Origin: Halisarca cf. caerulea
Taxonomy: Eukaryota; Porifera; Demospongiae; Chondrillida; Halisarcidae
DNA: 22,500 bases
Direction: 5' to 3'
Assembly: GCA_963170055.1 (NCBI GenBank)
Contig: CAUJGJ010000332.1
Span: 1,835,001-1,857,500 of the forward strand
A program made the translations under genes and the position numbers. Positions 10,701 through 17,236 of the stretch are shown here, one piece after another (the first letter of the stretch is position 1; each line of letters starts with the position of its first letter). A model generated the notes under the pieces. That model saw nothing but the letters and a program-made list of their open reading frames with translations, made no database searches and had not been told where the DNA came from.

Positions 10701-11584
10701 AGCAGTGTCAACCAGAAGTTACACATACTATATAGTTTATTTGTCTGTGTTGTCTCATAAATTGGTAAAATAGCAGTAGGACACATGGCCATTCGGCTTA
10801 ACTGTTGAAGATCTGCTCTGAATTCCCCCAATGTTCCATTTTACCCCAGCAATAACTATTACAGAAACTTTCTTTACTGACTGAGTCACTCCACAACTAG
10901 TCTCATATCTATGCAGATTCTCAACCCATCACCATATTTTGCATAGGAGGGGGCCTGGGTGCAAGACTGTTCCGTGCATATGACGATGAAAGCACTACAA
11001 AATCTCTATATGTTGTCTCTGTAAAATTAATAAATTGCTCACAAGTCATTATTAAATGCTATGCGCCACCACCTTATATAATAATGTCCCCAAGGCTAGC
11101 ATACCATGCATAGTGACCATTGTACATGGTAATGAACATTCTTGGACCAACTGCCCTCTGCTGCATGCATGTGTAGTCTGATCTTCTTGAGAAATTATTG
11201 TAAGTTTCTCTAGAACCATCAACAAACCGATTCAAGATGTATTATAGAGCAATCCTATCACATAATTATTATTCTCATTAAATTTTAATTAGTTATTCAC
11301 AATACATACCTGATAAAGAAGTAAGATCCTCGGCCATGAAAGACACAATCAAATGCTTTTCTCCGCTCTCGCAAGGGAGTCGCCTAAGACAAAGTAAGTG
11401 TAGTTAGATTCAACATCGGAGCATCGGAGGCATCACAAAAAACTTACATTTCAACTGACTGTCCACAACATAAGGGCAGGAGAAGTGCAATGATTAAAGT
11501 TACTGTAGTTGTTTCTCGCGAAAAAATAGCGTGAGTTTCGGAATTGTTTCGCCAAAATTTTCGCACGCACAAGCGATCTTCCAT
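764..11584 (-). CDS. Adhesion G-protein-coupled receptor, 16 exons, 3' end beyond window
   Basis: Joined exons on the minus strand, in transcript order: 11584-11448, 11383-11310, 10520-9832, 8960-8898, 8790-8682, 8348-8232, 8106-8043, 7909-7798, 7618-7572, 7300-7180, 6335-6120, 4407-4254, 3846-3738, 3553-3487, 1091-1003, 881-764. All introns are GT..AG and every junction keeps the frame, giving 762 codons without a stop. The order is signal peptide, short Cys region, Ser/Thr/Pro stalk, GAIN region, GPS, then a seven-helix domain up to the start of TM7. By family knowledge this is a surface receptor that self-cleaves at the GPS and signals through G proteins via a tethered agonist. TM7 and the cytoplasmic tail are not found in positions 1-763. 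The seven-helix region recalls the latrophilin-like branch, but the ectodomain gives no subfamily name. The family call is very secure; ligand and coupling are unknown. Confidence 0.93.
1311..1484 (-). other. 57-codon ORF in a GC-rich island within an aGPCR intron
   Basis: The intron between 1092 and 3486 has a stretch (about 1265-1530) with more G+C and CpG than its surroundings. On the minus strand an ORF runs from ATG at 1484 to TAG at 1313-1311. It encodes a basic, Cys- and Arg-containing peptide starting MANSSRRCHLRSLCQG. I recognise no family. It could be a nested first exon, a fragment of a captured gene or chance. Confidence 0.25.
1541..1852 (+). repeat. (TG)n microsatellite, interrupted
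   Basis: About 310 bp of alternating TG, broken by CATG, TTTG and GGGTG variants towards its 3' side. It lies in an aGPCR intron. Long ORFs in it (Cys-Val or His-Thr) are artefacts. Confidence 0.95.
1965..2151. mobile_element. Small TIR element (MITE), CAGTGGAACC family
   Basis: The ends are inverted: left CAATGAAACCCCTCTATTC, right GGAGAGGTTCCACTG followed by TA. The interior (fragments GGACTGTCCTGA, TCATTTCAG, GGTTCCAGTGGCA) aligns with the element at 11865-12053. TA flanks and the terminal sequence suggest a Tc1/mariner or pogo-type non-autonomous element. No coding capacity. Confidence 0.7.
2284..2321 (+). repeat. Strong GC-rich hairpin ending in CTAG
   Basis: GGGGGAAGACGGCC, loop GAA, then GGCCGCCTTATTCTCCCC forms a long hairpin in AT-rich surroundings, directly followed by CTAG and T. 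Helitron 3' ends carry a hairpin close to a terminal CTRR, so this may be such an end. It sits upstream of the helicase remnant rather than after it. Confidence 0.35.
2322..2630. other. Intronic stretch without recognised gene
   Basis: About 80-codon ORFs run on both strands (2345-2584 plus, 2308-2547 minus), but neither resembles a known protein. It may be decayed mobile-element sequence, as it lies between the CTAG hairpin and the helicase remnant. Confidence 0.35.
2631..3021 (+). pseudogene. Helitron-type PIF1 helicase, C-terminal remnant
   Basis: The frame opens after TAA at 2628 and encodes SDSELPFQFIRLQFTI..CFAMTVSKAQGQTLQEVG..HGMLYVAQSRS. This matches the last helicase motifs of the PIF1/RRM3-like helicase of Helitron transposases (AxTxxKAQGQTL and HGxLYVAxSR). 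A one-base frameshift near 2935-2945 moves into the frame encoding APGSITRNTVYKEILRKSF and then a stop, the usual Helitron protein C-terminus. The upstream helicase and Rep/HUH domain are missing. It lies antisense to the receptor, inside its intron. Confidence 0.8.
3487..3846 (-). CDS. aGPCR exons 13-14: TM4, ECL2, TM5 start
   Basis: Exon 13 (3846-3738) completes the Gly of GLPFAYLFISVPVGFG, which is TM4. It ends in the second extracellular loop with the glycosylation site NQT. Exon 14 (3553-3487) joins as TC|A to give SCWLTVSDHFIFAFIVP, carrying the conserved C672-W673 pair and the top of TM5. The direct join is the only one that keeps the frame. Confidence 0.92.
4254..4407 (-). CDS. aGPCR exon 12: TM3
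   Basis: Starts in phase 0 with LCAATAVIIQYFYHVMF. C585 is the conserved cysteine at the top of TM3, which by family knowledge bonds to C672 in extracellular loop 2. The helix continues with MWMLMEAIILYIKLVRVF, the family's WMLxEaxxLY pattern, and runs into the start of TM4. It ends with one base (TAC G|gtgagt). Confidence 0.94.
4603..4933 (+). repeat. Minisatellite, about 10.5 copies, dimeric higher-order structure
   Basis: The unit ACTTGCAATCAAGGGGTCAG plus CTCTACAGCAC repeats from 4603. Starts of TTGYAATYAAG fall at 4610, 4641, 4674, 4705, 4738, 4769, 4802, 4831, 4862, 4893 and 4923. The first six steps alternate 31 and 33 bp (CTCTACAG versus CTCTATACAG), making a 64-bp dimer. Later units are shorter and lose GG. 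It sits in the intron between the TM2 and TM3 exons. Repeated ORFs across it are by-products. Confidence 0.95.
5031..5161. mobile_element. 131-bp foldback MITE in aGPCR intron
   Basis: The left arm begins TGTGTCCCTCCCATGCAAGC and the right arm ends CCTGCTTGGGAGGGACACA. The arms are complementary over about 50 bp with small gaps, separated by a short GC-rich centre (GGGCTGACGCCCCCGG). No target duplication is clear. Confidence 0.7.
5226..5525. repeat. Possible TIR element, GATGAAACTTT ends
   Basis: GCCGGATGAAACTTTCGCGG near 5236 is inverted as CCACAAAAGTTTCATCCCAG near 5500. The interior is AT-rich and non-coding. The match is short and the boundaries are uncertain. Confidence 0.3.
5608..5710. 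mobile_element. Short TIR element related to the CAGTGGAACC family
   Basis: The left end CAGTGAAATCTCCATGATA and right end TTATTTCAGAGGATTTGACTG, followed by TA, are inverted matches. An internal GGAGACATCATTATTTCAG resembles the interior of the longer copies. Diverged and internally deleted. Confidence 0.45.
6120..6335 (-). CDS. aGPCR exon 11: TM1, ICL1, TM2
   Basis: A phase 0-0 exon of 72 codons (residues 512-583). TM1 is about residues 523-545 (hydrophobic run around VGYAISFVFITAMIVIF). Intracellular loop 1 contains LWNLRTYIHINLC, matching the family's R.xIHxNL pattern, and TM2 follows (CVNLLIAQFVVLIG). The acceptor is tttctttag|CCT and the donor AAG|gtatat. Confidence 0.94.
6336..7179. 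other. Intron between GPS and TM1 exons; nothing recognised
   Basis: AT-rich sequence with no exon-like segment, tandem repeat or inverted repeat that I could identify. Confidence 0.5.
7180..7618 (-). CDS. aGPCR exons 9-10: GPS autoproteolysis motif
   Basis: Exon 9 (7618-7572) and exon 10 (7300-7180) join as AA|C. They give the four-cysteine, two-tryptophan GPS: CVFW at 464-467, W474, C479, then C493-R-C495 followed by QHLTHFAVL. The catalytic His-Leu|Thr triad is intact, so cleavage is predicted between L498 and T499. The residues after it would form the tethered agonist. Exon 10 ends VST and splices in phase to the TM1 exon. In many aGPCRs one or more of these residues is lost; here none is. 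Confidence 0.93.
7798..8960 (-). CDS. aGPCR exons 4-8: GAIN domain
   Basis: Exons 8960-8898, 8790-8682, 8348-8232, 8106-8043 and 7909-7798 are all in phase and encode residues 301-455. They show the usual GAIN pattern. An amphipathic stretch (EIFSYLSNILNVVQ) comes first. It is followed by alternating beta-strand-like segments such as DSHTISLPNSLF, VKIASVLYDDL and GVTVIFEHK, the last leading straight into the GPS. Exons here are short (63-117 nt), which is common for this fold. By family knowledge the GAIN domain surrounds the tethered agonist and carries out the GPS cleavage. Confidence 0.88.
8961..9831. other. Intron between the stalk exon and the first GAIN exon
   Basis: Contains a GTACGTACATACGTAC palindromic run near 9232-9250 and repeated TGCATGCATG near 9357-9370. 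I see no exon or transposon. Confidence 0.5.
9832..11383 (-). CDS. aGPCR exons 2-3: N-terminal Cys region and mucin-like stalk
   Basis: Exon 2 (11383-11310, 74 nt) and exon 3 (10520-9832, 689 nt) join as G|GT and encode residues 46-300. Residues 50-107 hold four cysteines (C50, C89, C102, C107), tryptophans and several N-glycosylation sequons. I recognise no named domain there. From about residue 108 to 290 the sequence is rich in Ser, Thr, Pro and Val with further NxS/T sites, like a heavily O-glycosylated spacer. Exon 3 is by far the largest exon and carries nearly the whole stalk. An antisense ORF of 130 codons opposite this exon is a shadow of its composition. Function is inferred as a stalk lifting a small binding head from the membrane. 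Confidence 0.85.
10521..11309. other. Intron between aGPCR exons 2 and 3; nothing recognised
   Basis: No coding segment in phase with the flanking exons and no clear repeat. Confidence 0.5.
11448..11584 (-). CDS. aGPCR exon 1: start codon and signal peptide
   Basis: The ATG at 11584-11582 is the first in its frame after an in-frame TAG about 60 nt upstream. It encodes 45 residues plus two bases. A charged 27-residue n-region is followed by a hydrophobic core at residues 28-40 (VTLIIALLLPLCC), then GQS, a plausible signal peptidase site. The n-region is longer than usual, so a signal anchor or a start not visible here is possible. The donor is AAT|gtaagt. Confidence 0.8.
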
Positions 11585-11655
11585 GACGACAACTACGATA
11601 GTTGGATGGATACTGTGTTCGATAATTCCGCAGGTTCCCTATCACAGCGTAGACC

Positions 11656-11681
11656 CTATATAACCTACTCTCGCGTAGCCA
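11656..11681 (-). promoter_or_regulatory. Candidate aGPCR core promoter (TATA-like) and CpG motif
   Basis: On the minus strand TTATATAG (11663-11656) lies about 72 nt before the receptor's start codon, a spacing that fits a TATA box plus a short leader. Just upstream, plus-strand 11669-11681 reads TCTCGCGTAGCCA. The same 13-mer recurs at the 5' end of the gene at 15189-16173. Inferred from position only. Confidence 0.35.
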
Positions 11682-11864
11682 GCCCACTTTTCCTGTTCTC
11701 TCACTTCCGTTTGACCGAAAAGAAGCTGGTCAGTAATCATCAGGTTACGCAAGACTAACAGTAACCTGAGGTACGTGACTAGATATGAAACGGGCTGCCT
11801 TGAAATCTTACAAGCTAGGTATATGCATGTCTGACCTTCACCACATATATGGCATTCCATTATA

Positions 11865-12053
11865 CAGTGGAACCCCTCTATTCTCGACACCTTGGGACCA
11901 AAGGACTGTCCTGACTAGTGAGATGTCCTCATTTCAGAGGCTGAACATGCACTATATCACAGATCGAGTGGTGTAGTATTCGGTTCCAGTGGCATGTGTC
12001 CATAATAGAGGGGTGTCCACAATTCAGGGATCTAGATTAGAGGGGTTCCACTG
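11865..12053. mobile_element. 189-bp TIR element, CAGTGGAACC family, best-preserved ends
   Basis: It begins TA|CAGTGGAACCCCTCTATTC and ends GATTAGAGGGGTTCCACTG|CA. The interior aligns with 1965-2151 in the same orientation. The TIR is about 17 bp. The flank is TA on the left and CA on the right, fitting a mutated TA duplication. No ORF of note. It lies just upstream of the receptor promoter. Confidence 0.8.
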
Positions 12054-12281
12054 CACCAGAGTCCAAGTCAGGTTGTGACTGCTGGAATTTTTTACTGAGC
12101 CAATCAATCTCATTCACCCATTCTCAGAATTGGACGTCATCAGATCAGTTATGGCTAGAATGTGTCTGAATGTGCAAGACTATGTTTTCGTGATCAGTGC
12201 TACACAGGACCTAGCTGGAGTTCTAGCACCTATTGGTGTGGTGTACTCAAATAATGATTGATTGATTGATATATTTATAAT

Positions 12282-12507
12282 AGGGTGTATAAAAACCATT
12301 CAAAATTAGTAAAGAATTTAGGATTGACACTGAATTTGTACTAAAAAGCTTTAATAAAAAAGGACCATCCAAAAACACTTGGAACAAGGATAAGTTATGA
12401 AACAGGTACAGGGCTAGGTGGTCAAAGTGTAAGCCAGGCATAAGGCTATAGACGAGCATAGGGCTGCACATACATGAGATTAGATGGGTATAGGACTAGA
12501 CCAGACC
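12282..12507 (+). repeat. Solo arm of the foldback family
   Basis: It begins GGGTGTATAAAAACCATT and continues through TTAGGATTGACAC, CCAAAAACACTTGGAACAAG and GGTACAGGGCTAGGTGG to one diverged copy of the 48-bp unit. It thus aligns with the left arm of the 16429-17236 foldback. No inverted partner follows. TGATTGATTGATTGATA lies directly before it. Confidence 0.8.
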
Positions 12508-12559
12508 CAATATCACTTAACCATTTTCGGGGACTAACGTCACCGGGGACGTCAGTCAT

Positions 12560-14050
12560 GGCAAACATGGGTCTGGCTACATGGGACAAGTAGCATCCCA
12601 CACCAAGCATCGCACTTGAGCCCATGGAATGATGGATATATAATATAATGCCATTGCATGCATGAGATATCTGCCACCTCCTCTACAGAGGCCCCAGGGC
12701 TCTACGGTACTCAGTATGTTGGCAGAGGTCAGGGCATGTTTCGTGATGTCATTCAGACAAGCATGTCTGGGCGGTCTTCCCTGGTCCTTGCGACAGCTCA
12801 GATCATGGAAGTCTGTCTCACTTATCCTCACTTACCCTGGTTCCACAGAGAGCGCAATGATGCGGATGGTAGAGGGCTGCAATGGCTACCCAAATGGTGT
12901 TGCTGTCCATTTGGAGCTCAAGCATTGAAATGGGTGGGGCACCAGACTCCTTTTGTTGCGATACTAGCAGACGAGCTTTGGCAATGGGGTCTGTTGCATT
13001 GGACAGCAGGTTGGAAGCAAAAGCACCAACAGCATTCAAAGGTCTACCTGCAGCAGAGGCTAGAAAAGCAGAGGGTACCAGCATGACACTAATCCTTATG
13101 ACCAACCCCCTAAGATGCTTGGATCCACTTCTGTTTAGACAGTCAGATGTTACAGATGGACTCTAAGAGTGACTGGAGGACACAATTAACGGAGTCCAAA
13201 CTGGTGACCTGGAACTTGGGGATTTCTGAGGACATACATTACTTTAGGGATGGTCAGTGCATCATGTGCTTGTACTTGTTTTAAGTGACTACCCAGAATC
13301 TCAAGCTGCTCAACCTTAGGCTTCCATATGTATGGCATGAAGGAATTTTTCACCACCAATGGGGGAACCCAGAAGGGTTGCCTTTGCTGGGTCTACCACA
13401 GTAAAGTTGGATGAGAATGAGAGGATGCCAACCTTCGATGGTTCATCAATGCTGGTGATTTCATATTTGTCGTGTTCAATGAAGGGGTTGCACTCACTTG
13501 CAGCTGTCTCCAACTTGATAATTTTTGCCATTATATCCTCCACTGCATGGGCCACCTAGGGTACCATCATTGTGGTAGAAGATGTTGAACTCAAACTGGA
13601 GGCTGATGATGATGAAGTAGACGGCCAAACAAAAGAGGATTGGACCTAATGGGTCACCCTGTTGCACACCTTCAGCAGATGTGATATCGTGAAATCGATC
13701 TCTGTAGAAAAGGAGAGAGTAGAAGCAGAGGGTAGAAGCAATGAGCAAGATAGATCGAGAAGTTCTGACACGTTTGAGAGAACCGAGTGAAGGTACAATT
13801 CGCCAGCATAGACAGTGACCTCAACATCCAAAGCAGTTCCAAAACAGAGTTGATGAGGGAACAAAAGATGTCATCAAAAATGGAAGTGCATAGGCATTTT
13901 TGCAGTCAGGAGAAGTATAATGCACCCAACTGCAGTGGGGCTGACACCTCCACTCTGTGCAGGCCAGTCAGGGCTGCTCCAAAGAGGAAGGGACATGCAC
14001 CGTCACTCTGGGTCCTTTCCCAGGATGACAAGGTTCACAAATTCATAAGA
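12560..14050 (-). pseudogene. Decayed non-LTR retrotransposon reverse transcriptase
   Basis: Reading right to left, several frames in turn show RT-like pieces. FGAALTGLH is near 13960-14000. SAEGVQQGDPLGPILFCLAV is near 13620-13690 and is the RT motif before the catalytic loop. FYHNDGTLGG is near 13555-13580, where family members have an xLDDGTxGG-like catalytic box, so at least one catalytic Asp appears lost. VDPAKATLLGSPIGG is near 13355-13400, VPSAFLASAAG near 13045-13080, and a C-terminal piece ending VRCLVWDATCP near 12583-12610. Frame changes and stops separate them, so it is a dead copy. The exact clade cannot be set by eye. Confidence 0.8.
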
Positions 14051-14057
14051 CAGTCAG

Positions 14058-14108
14058 ATTATAGAGAATGTTGGATTACAGAGGTGTCAGTCTAGAGAGG
14101 TTTCAATG
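14058..14108. mobile_element. Right-end fragment of a CAGTGGAACC-family element
   Basis: GATTATAGAGAATG..CAGAGGTGTCAG..CTAGAGAGGTTTCAATG|TA resembles the last 50 bp of 11865-12053. No left end was found next to it. Confidence 0.4.
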
Positions 14109-14185
14109 TAGTGTGCTTTGCTTTCAGTGATTATTCCAAAATTTGGAACCCAGCTGCAGAGAAGAAAAGGTCCTCTTGGCCAATT

Positions 14186-14188
<3 letters not shown>

Positions 14189-14269
<81 letters not shown>

Positions 14270-14281
14270 CACATGCATATG

Positions 14282-14345
<64 letters not shown>

Positions 14346-14377
14346 CACATGCATATGCACACACACACGCACGCGCT
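14189..14377 (+). repeat. (CA)n microsatellite with duplicated inner cassette
   Basis: Alternating AC is broken twice by CATGCACATGCATATGCACA (about 14267-14286 and 14342-14361), so a segment of the array has been duplicated with its interruption. Confidence 0.95.
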
Positions 14378-14435
14378 TGTAATTACAGTATACTTTACTT
14401 ACGTAGTATTAAATTCTATTATATATAATATTATA

Positions 14436-14619
14436 CAGGGGAACCCTCTTAAAAGACAAACTCTCTTAGTGTATACCTCTTAAAACAAAAGTTAATAATA
14501 GTTTCAAGTCCAAAGGACACATGATAATATAGAAATCAGTATGAACTTAATTTCTGTGAAGATGAACTTTAATTAACAGTGGGACGTCCTTTGAATTTCG
14601 TCTAAAGAGGGTTCTACTT
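14436..14619. mobile_element. 184-bp TIR element with TA target duplication
   Basis: The left end TA|CAGGGGAACCCTCTTAAAAG and right end GTCTAAAGAGGGTTCTACTT|TA are inverted matches. The interior is AT-rich and non-coding. The termini resemble the CAGTGGAACC family but the interior is different. Confidence 0.7.
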
Positions 14620-15188
14620 TATATTATGATATTCAATTATTATGTATCATAATATAAATATATTTTAATAATTATGTTGAAAAGTTTTCTCTTGCATCAG
14701 CTCATGAGTGGTGTCCCACCATGTGCACATATACGTAGTCATAATATATATAATATAATTGCTTCGATCCGCGGCCATGCAGCCTCTGCATGCATGGTCC
14801 TGCGTGATGCATGCATTAACATAATGTCTAGAGCCAAGATTATTGTCCCACAAGTATATTATTAAAGGATTCAGGTCACATGCAATTTCAATTTTCCCTA
14901 TATAGTATTAATACCTGTGCACTACTATAATATATATATATATATATTGGTTATTATTAATAATAATAATAATTATATATTAATATATGTACAGCATGTA
15001 CGTATATCTATCAATCATAGAATTATCGAGCATGCACTTGTGCATATTTTGATGACAAAATAAAGATCATAAGAAACATACAGAAAGAAGTAAAGAAACA
15101 ATTAAAATTATACAGAAGCAAATTAAACCGGATATCCACACCATGGCAAGTTTGACAGGTACAACATGCAGTAGTAGTACAACACAAT
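14620..15188. other. AT-rich spacer downstream of the small gene
   Basis: Contains alternating TA and TAA runs (about 14928-14985) and repeated TGCATG near 14775-14815. No gene recognised. Presumed 3' region of the minus-strand gene ending at 15189. Confidence 0.4.
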
Positions 15189-15595
15189 TCAAACAGCAGT
15201 TGAGTCACTAACAGGTTGAGACTCATTCACAGTACAGTCTGAAGTGCTGGCTGTTCTGACATCTATTACACTGCTCTCCTGCATTGTAGTGTCAGCAACA
15301 AGCACCCATTCCTCTGGGTCCATCAGATCCTGGTCATCAGGTGGGGGCTTGAATCCAAATACCCGAACAAGTTGCTTGTGTACCCTGTGGGCAGTACGAA
15401 CAGTAAGGGTATGCATATACACTAGAACCTGTATAATCCAGCACCCGTTAGGGAATGAAAAACAGTGCTGGATTATACAGGTCAGTTTGTATGGTAAAAA
15501 GTAATGATCGGTACAAGGGAATCTTGGCCAGTTTAGGCAAATGCTGGTTTATAGAGGTGCTGGATTAGGCAGGTTTTTCACTGTACATGCATAAA

Positions 15596-15684
<89 letters not shown>

Positions 15685-16173
15685 CGATGAGTACATGTAC
15701 TGTATCTGCATATACATTGTGTATGATGATAACATAATAATAATAATAATAATATTATTCATGACAACCTGAACTTTGGGAGAGAAATTGACCTACAATA
15801 ATTTGAGGGGATACCTATGCAGATGCCGAAGATGTTAGACCTACGTACATTTATTATGGAGTACGGTAGTACTCCATATGTAGGATTGACACGGAAAAAA
15901 CATGGCCACTATACATTAGCGCAAATTTTGTTTTCGTCTGAAAAATAACGATGCAGTACAGTTAGTAACATTTAAAAGTGATATTGGTACCTTTTCGTCG
16001 TTTTTTCGAACTGGGCTACAGGTCGCCACGAAGGGTCCAGAGGTCTCATCTTTCGCCAGTGAGCTCCGATTGTTAGCGCGAAGTGCCTTTTGTAGGTTTT
16101 GAAGCAATACCTACACTTCTAAAGCGAGAAAAAATTTAATAGGCAAATCCCATACATTCGCCGGATCAGCCAT
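15189..16173 (-). CDS. Small gene of unknown function, 2-3 exons
   Basis: The last exon (15384-15189, stop TGA at 15191-15189) is the secure part. It has a strong pyrimidine-rich acceptor (cttactgttcgtactgcccacag) and encodes VHKQLVRVFGFKPPPDDQD.., an acidic patch, then a Ser/Thr-rich tail ending SDSTAV. It needs two bases from the previous exon. A segment at 16118-15991 ends AAA AG|gtacca and supplies them, giving KTTKR|VHKQLV. This segment encodes KCRYCFKTYKRHFALTIGAH.., rich in Cys, His and Trp. Its acceptor (ttttttctcgctttag) is good. The first exon may be 16173-16156 (MADPAN), which would leave an intron of only 37 nt. A longer intron from an ATG upstream is an alternative. The predicted protein is about 113 residues. 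I do not recognise the family. Its intron holds a TIR element and a (GT)n tract. Confidence 0.5.
15420..15583. mobile_element. 164-bp TIR element with internal palindrome, TA duplication
   Basis: The ends are TA|CACTAGAACCTGTATAATCC and GGATTAGGCAGGTTTTTCACTG|TA. Inside the left part, ACCTGTATAATCCAGCAC (15427-15444) is perfectly inverted at about 15465-15482. It lies in the intron of the small gene. Confidence 0.7.
15601..15683 (+). repeat. (GT)n microsatellite, uninterrupted
   Basis: Forty-one perfect GT repeats in an intron. Confidence 0.97.
15853..15921 (+). repeat. Dispersed repeat with hairpin and conserved box, copy 2
   Basis: GGAGTAC-GGTA-GTACTCC is followed by TGTAGGATTGACACGG, AAAAAACATGGCCAC and TATACATTAG. 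It is homologous to minus-strand 430-490. Part of the box (TGTAGGATTGACAC) also occurs in the foldback element near 16453. Confidence 0.6.
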
Positions 16174-16189
16174 TTTCGGATCGGCGAAA

Positions 16190-16202
16190 TGGCTACGCGA
16201 GA
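16190..16202 (-). promoter_or_regulatory. CpG motif shared with the aGPCR 5' region
   Basis: The minus strand reads TCTCGCGTAGCCA 17-29 nt before the candidate ATG at 16173. The identical 13-mer occurs at 11669-11681 next to the receptor promoter, in opposite orientation relative to its gene. Such CpG-rich words are rare in this AT-rich window. Role inferred. Confidence 0.3.
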
Positions 16203-16428
16203 CTAGACATACGCGTACGTGCACAAGGTCTGCACTTCAATGATCGTCGACTTCAGCGCTCTTTTCGTTCGATCATTTGTTTCTAGATGGGTACATTGAT
16301 ATTAGTCAGGTAACTGCATAGATTTCTAGTTTCTTTATCTTACAAGATTTGATCATGTTCCTTCTCAACTGCAGTGGAAACCTATTCAAGCAACCGTTTC
16401 GCAATAAAAAGAAAAACCGCACAAACAA

Positions 16429-17236
16429 GGGTGTATAAAAACCATTTAAAAATGGTACAAGGATGTAGGATTGACACAGGATCGTGCAAAAAGCCATTAT
16501 CAAAAAAGGATTCTCCAAAAACACTTGGAACAAGGTTAAGTTGCAAAACCGGTACAGGGCTAGGTGGGCAAAGGGCAAGACAGGCATAGGGCTAGACGAG
16601 CATAGGGCTACACATGCATGAGGCTAGATGGGCATAGGGCTAGACGAGCATAGGGCTACACATGCATGAGGCTAGATGGGCATAGGGCTAGACGAGCATA
16701 GGGCTACACATGCATGAGGCTAGATGGGCATAGGGCTAGACAGAGTTTAATTGGACTGAATGTACACTGTGCAAATTCCTACATCCCGCATGTGCAGCAC
16801 ATTATACAGTACATATGTGCTGCACATGCGGGATGTAGGAATTTGCACAGTGTACATTCAGTCCAATTAAACTCTGTCTAGCCCTATGCCCATCTAGCCT
16901 CATGCATGTGTAGCCCTATGCTCGTCTAGCCCTATGCCCATCTAGCCTCATGCATGTGTAGCCCTATGCTCGTCTAGCCCTATGCCCATCTAGCCTCATG
17001 CATGTGTAGCCCTATGCTCGTCTAGCCCTATGCCCATCTAGCCTCATGCATGTGTAGCCCTATGCTCGTCTAGCCCTATGCCTGTCTTGCCCTTTGCCCA
17101 CCTAGCCCTGTACCGGTTTTGCAACTTAACCTTGTTCCAAGTGTTTTTGGAGAATCCTTTTTTGATAATGGCTTTTTGCACGATCCTTTGTCAATCCTAC
17201 ATCCTTGTACCATTTTTAAATGGTTTTTATACACCC
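16429..17236. mobile_element. 809-bp foldback element with 48-bp internal repeats
   Basis: The left arm (16429-16802) begins GGGTGTATAAAAACCATT and the right arm (16815-17236) is its near-perfect reverse complement ending in ACACCC, with a loop of about 12 bp. The left arm holds three tandem copies of a 48-bp unit (GAGCATAGGGCTACACATGC.., 16598-16741) and the right arm four (about 16877-17068). This explains the 48-bp difference in arm length. Elsewhere the arms differ by only a few bases. No protein is encoded and no target duplication is clear. A related solo arm lies at 12282-12507. Confidence 0.93.

Noticed and set aside
15955..16107. Frame LQNLQKALRANNRSSLAKDE as the coding frame of the small gene
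   Set aside because: It ends in a phase that does not fit the secure last exon and has an in-frame TAG upstream unless a 45-nt intron is assumed.
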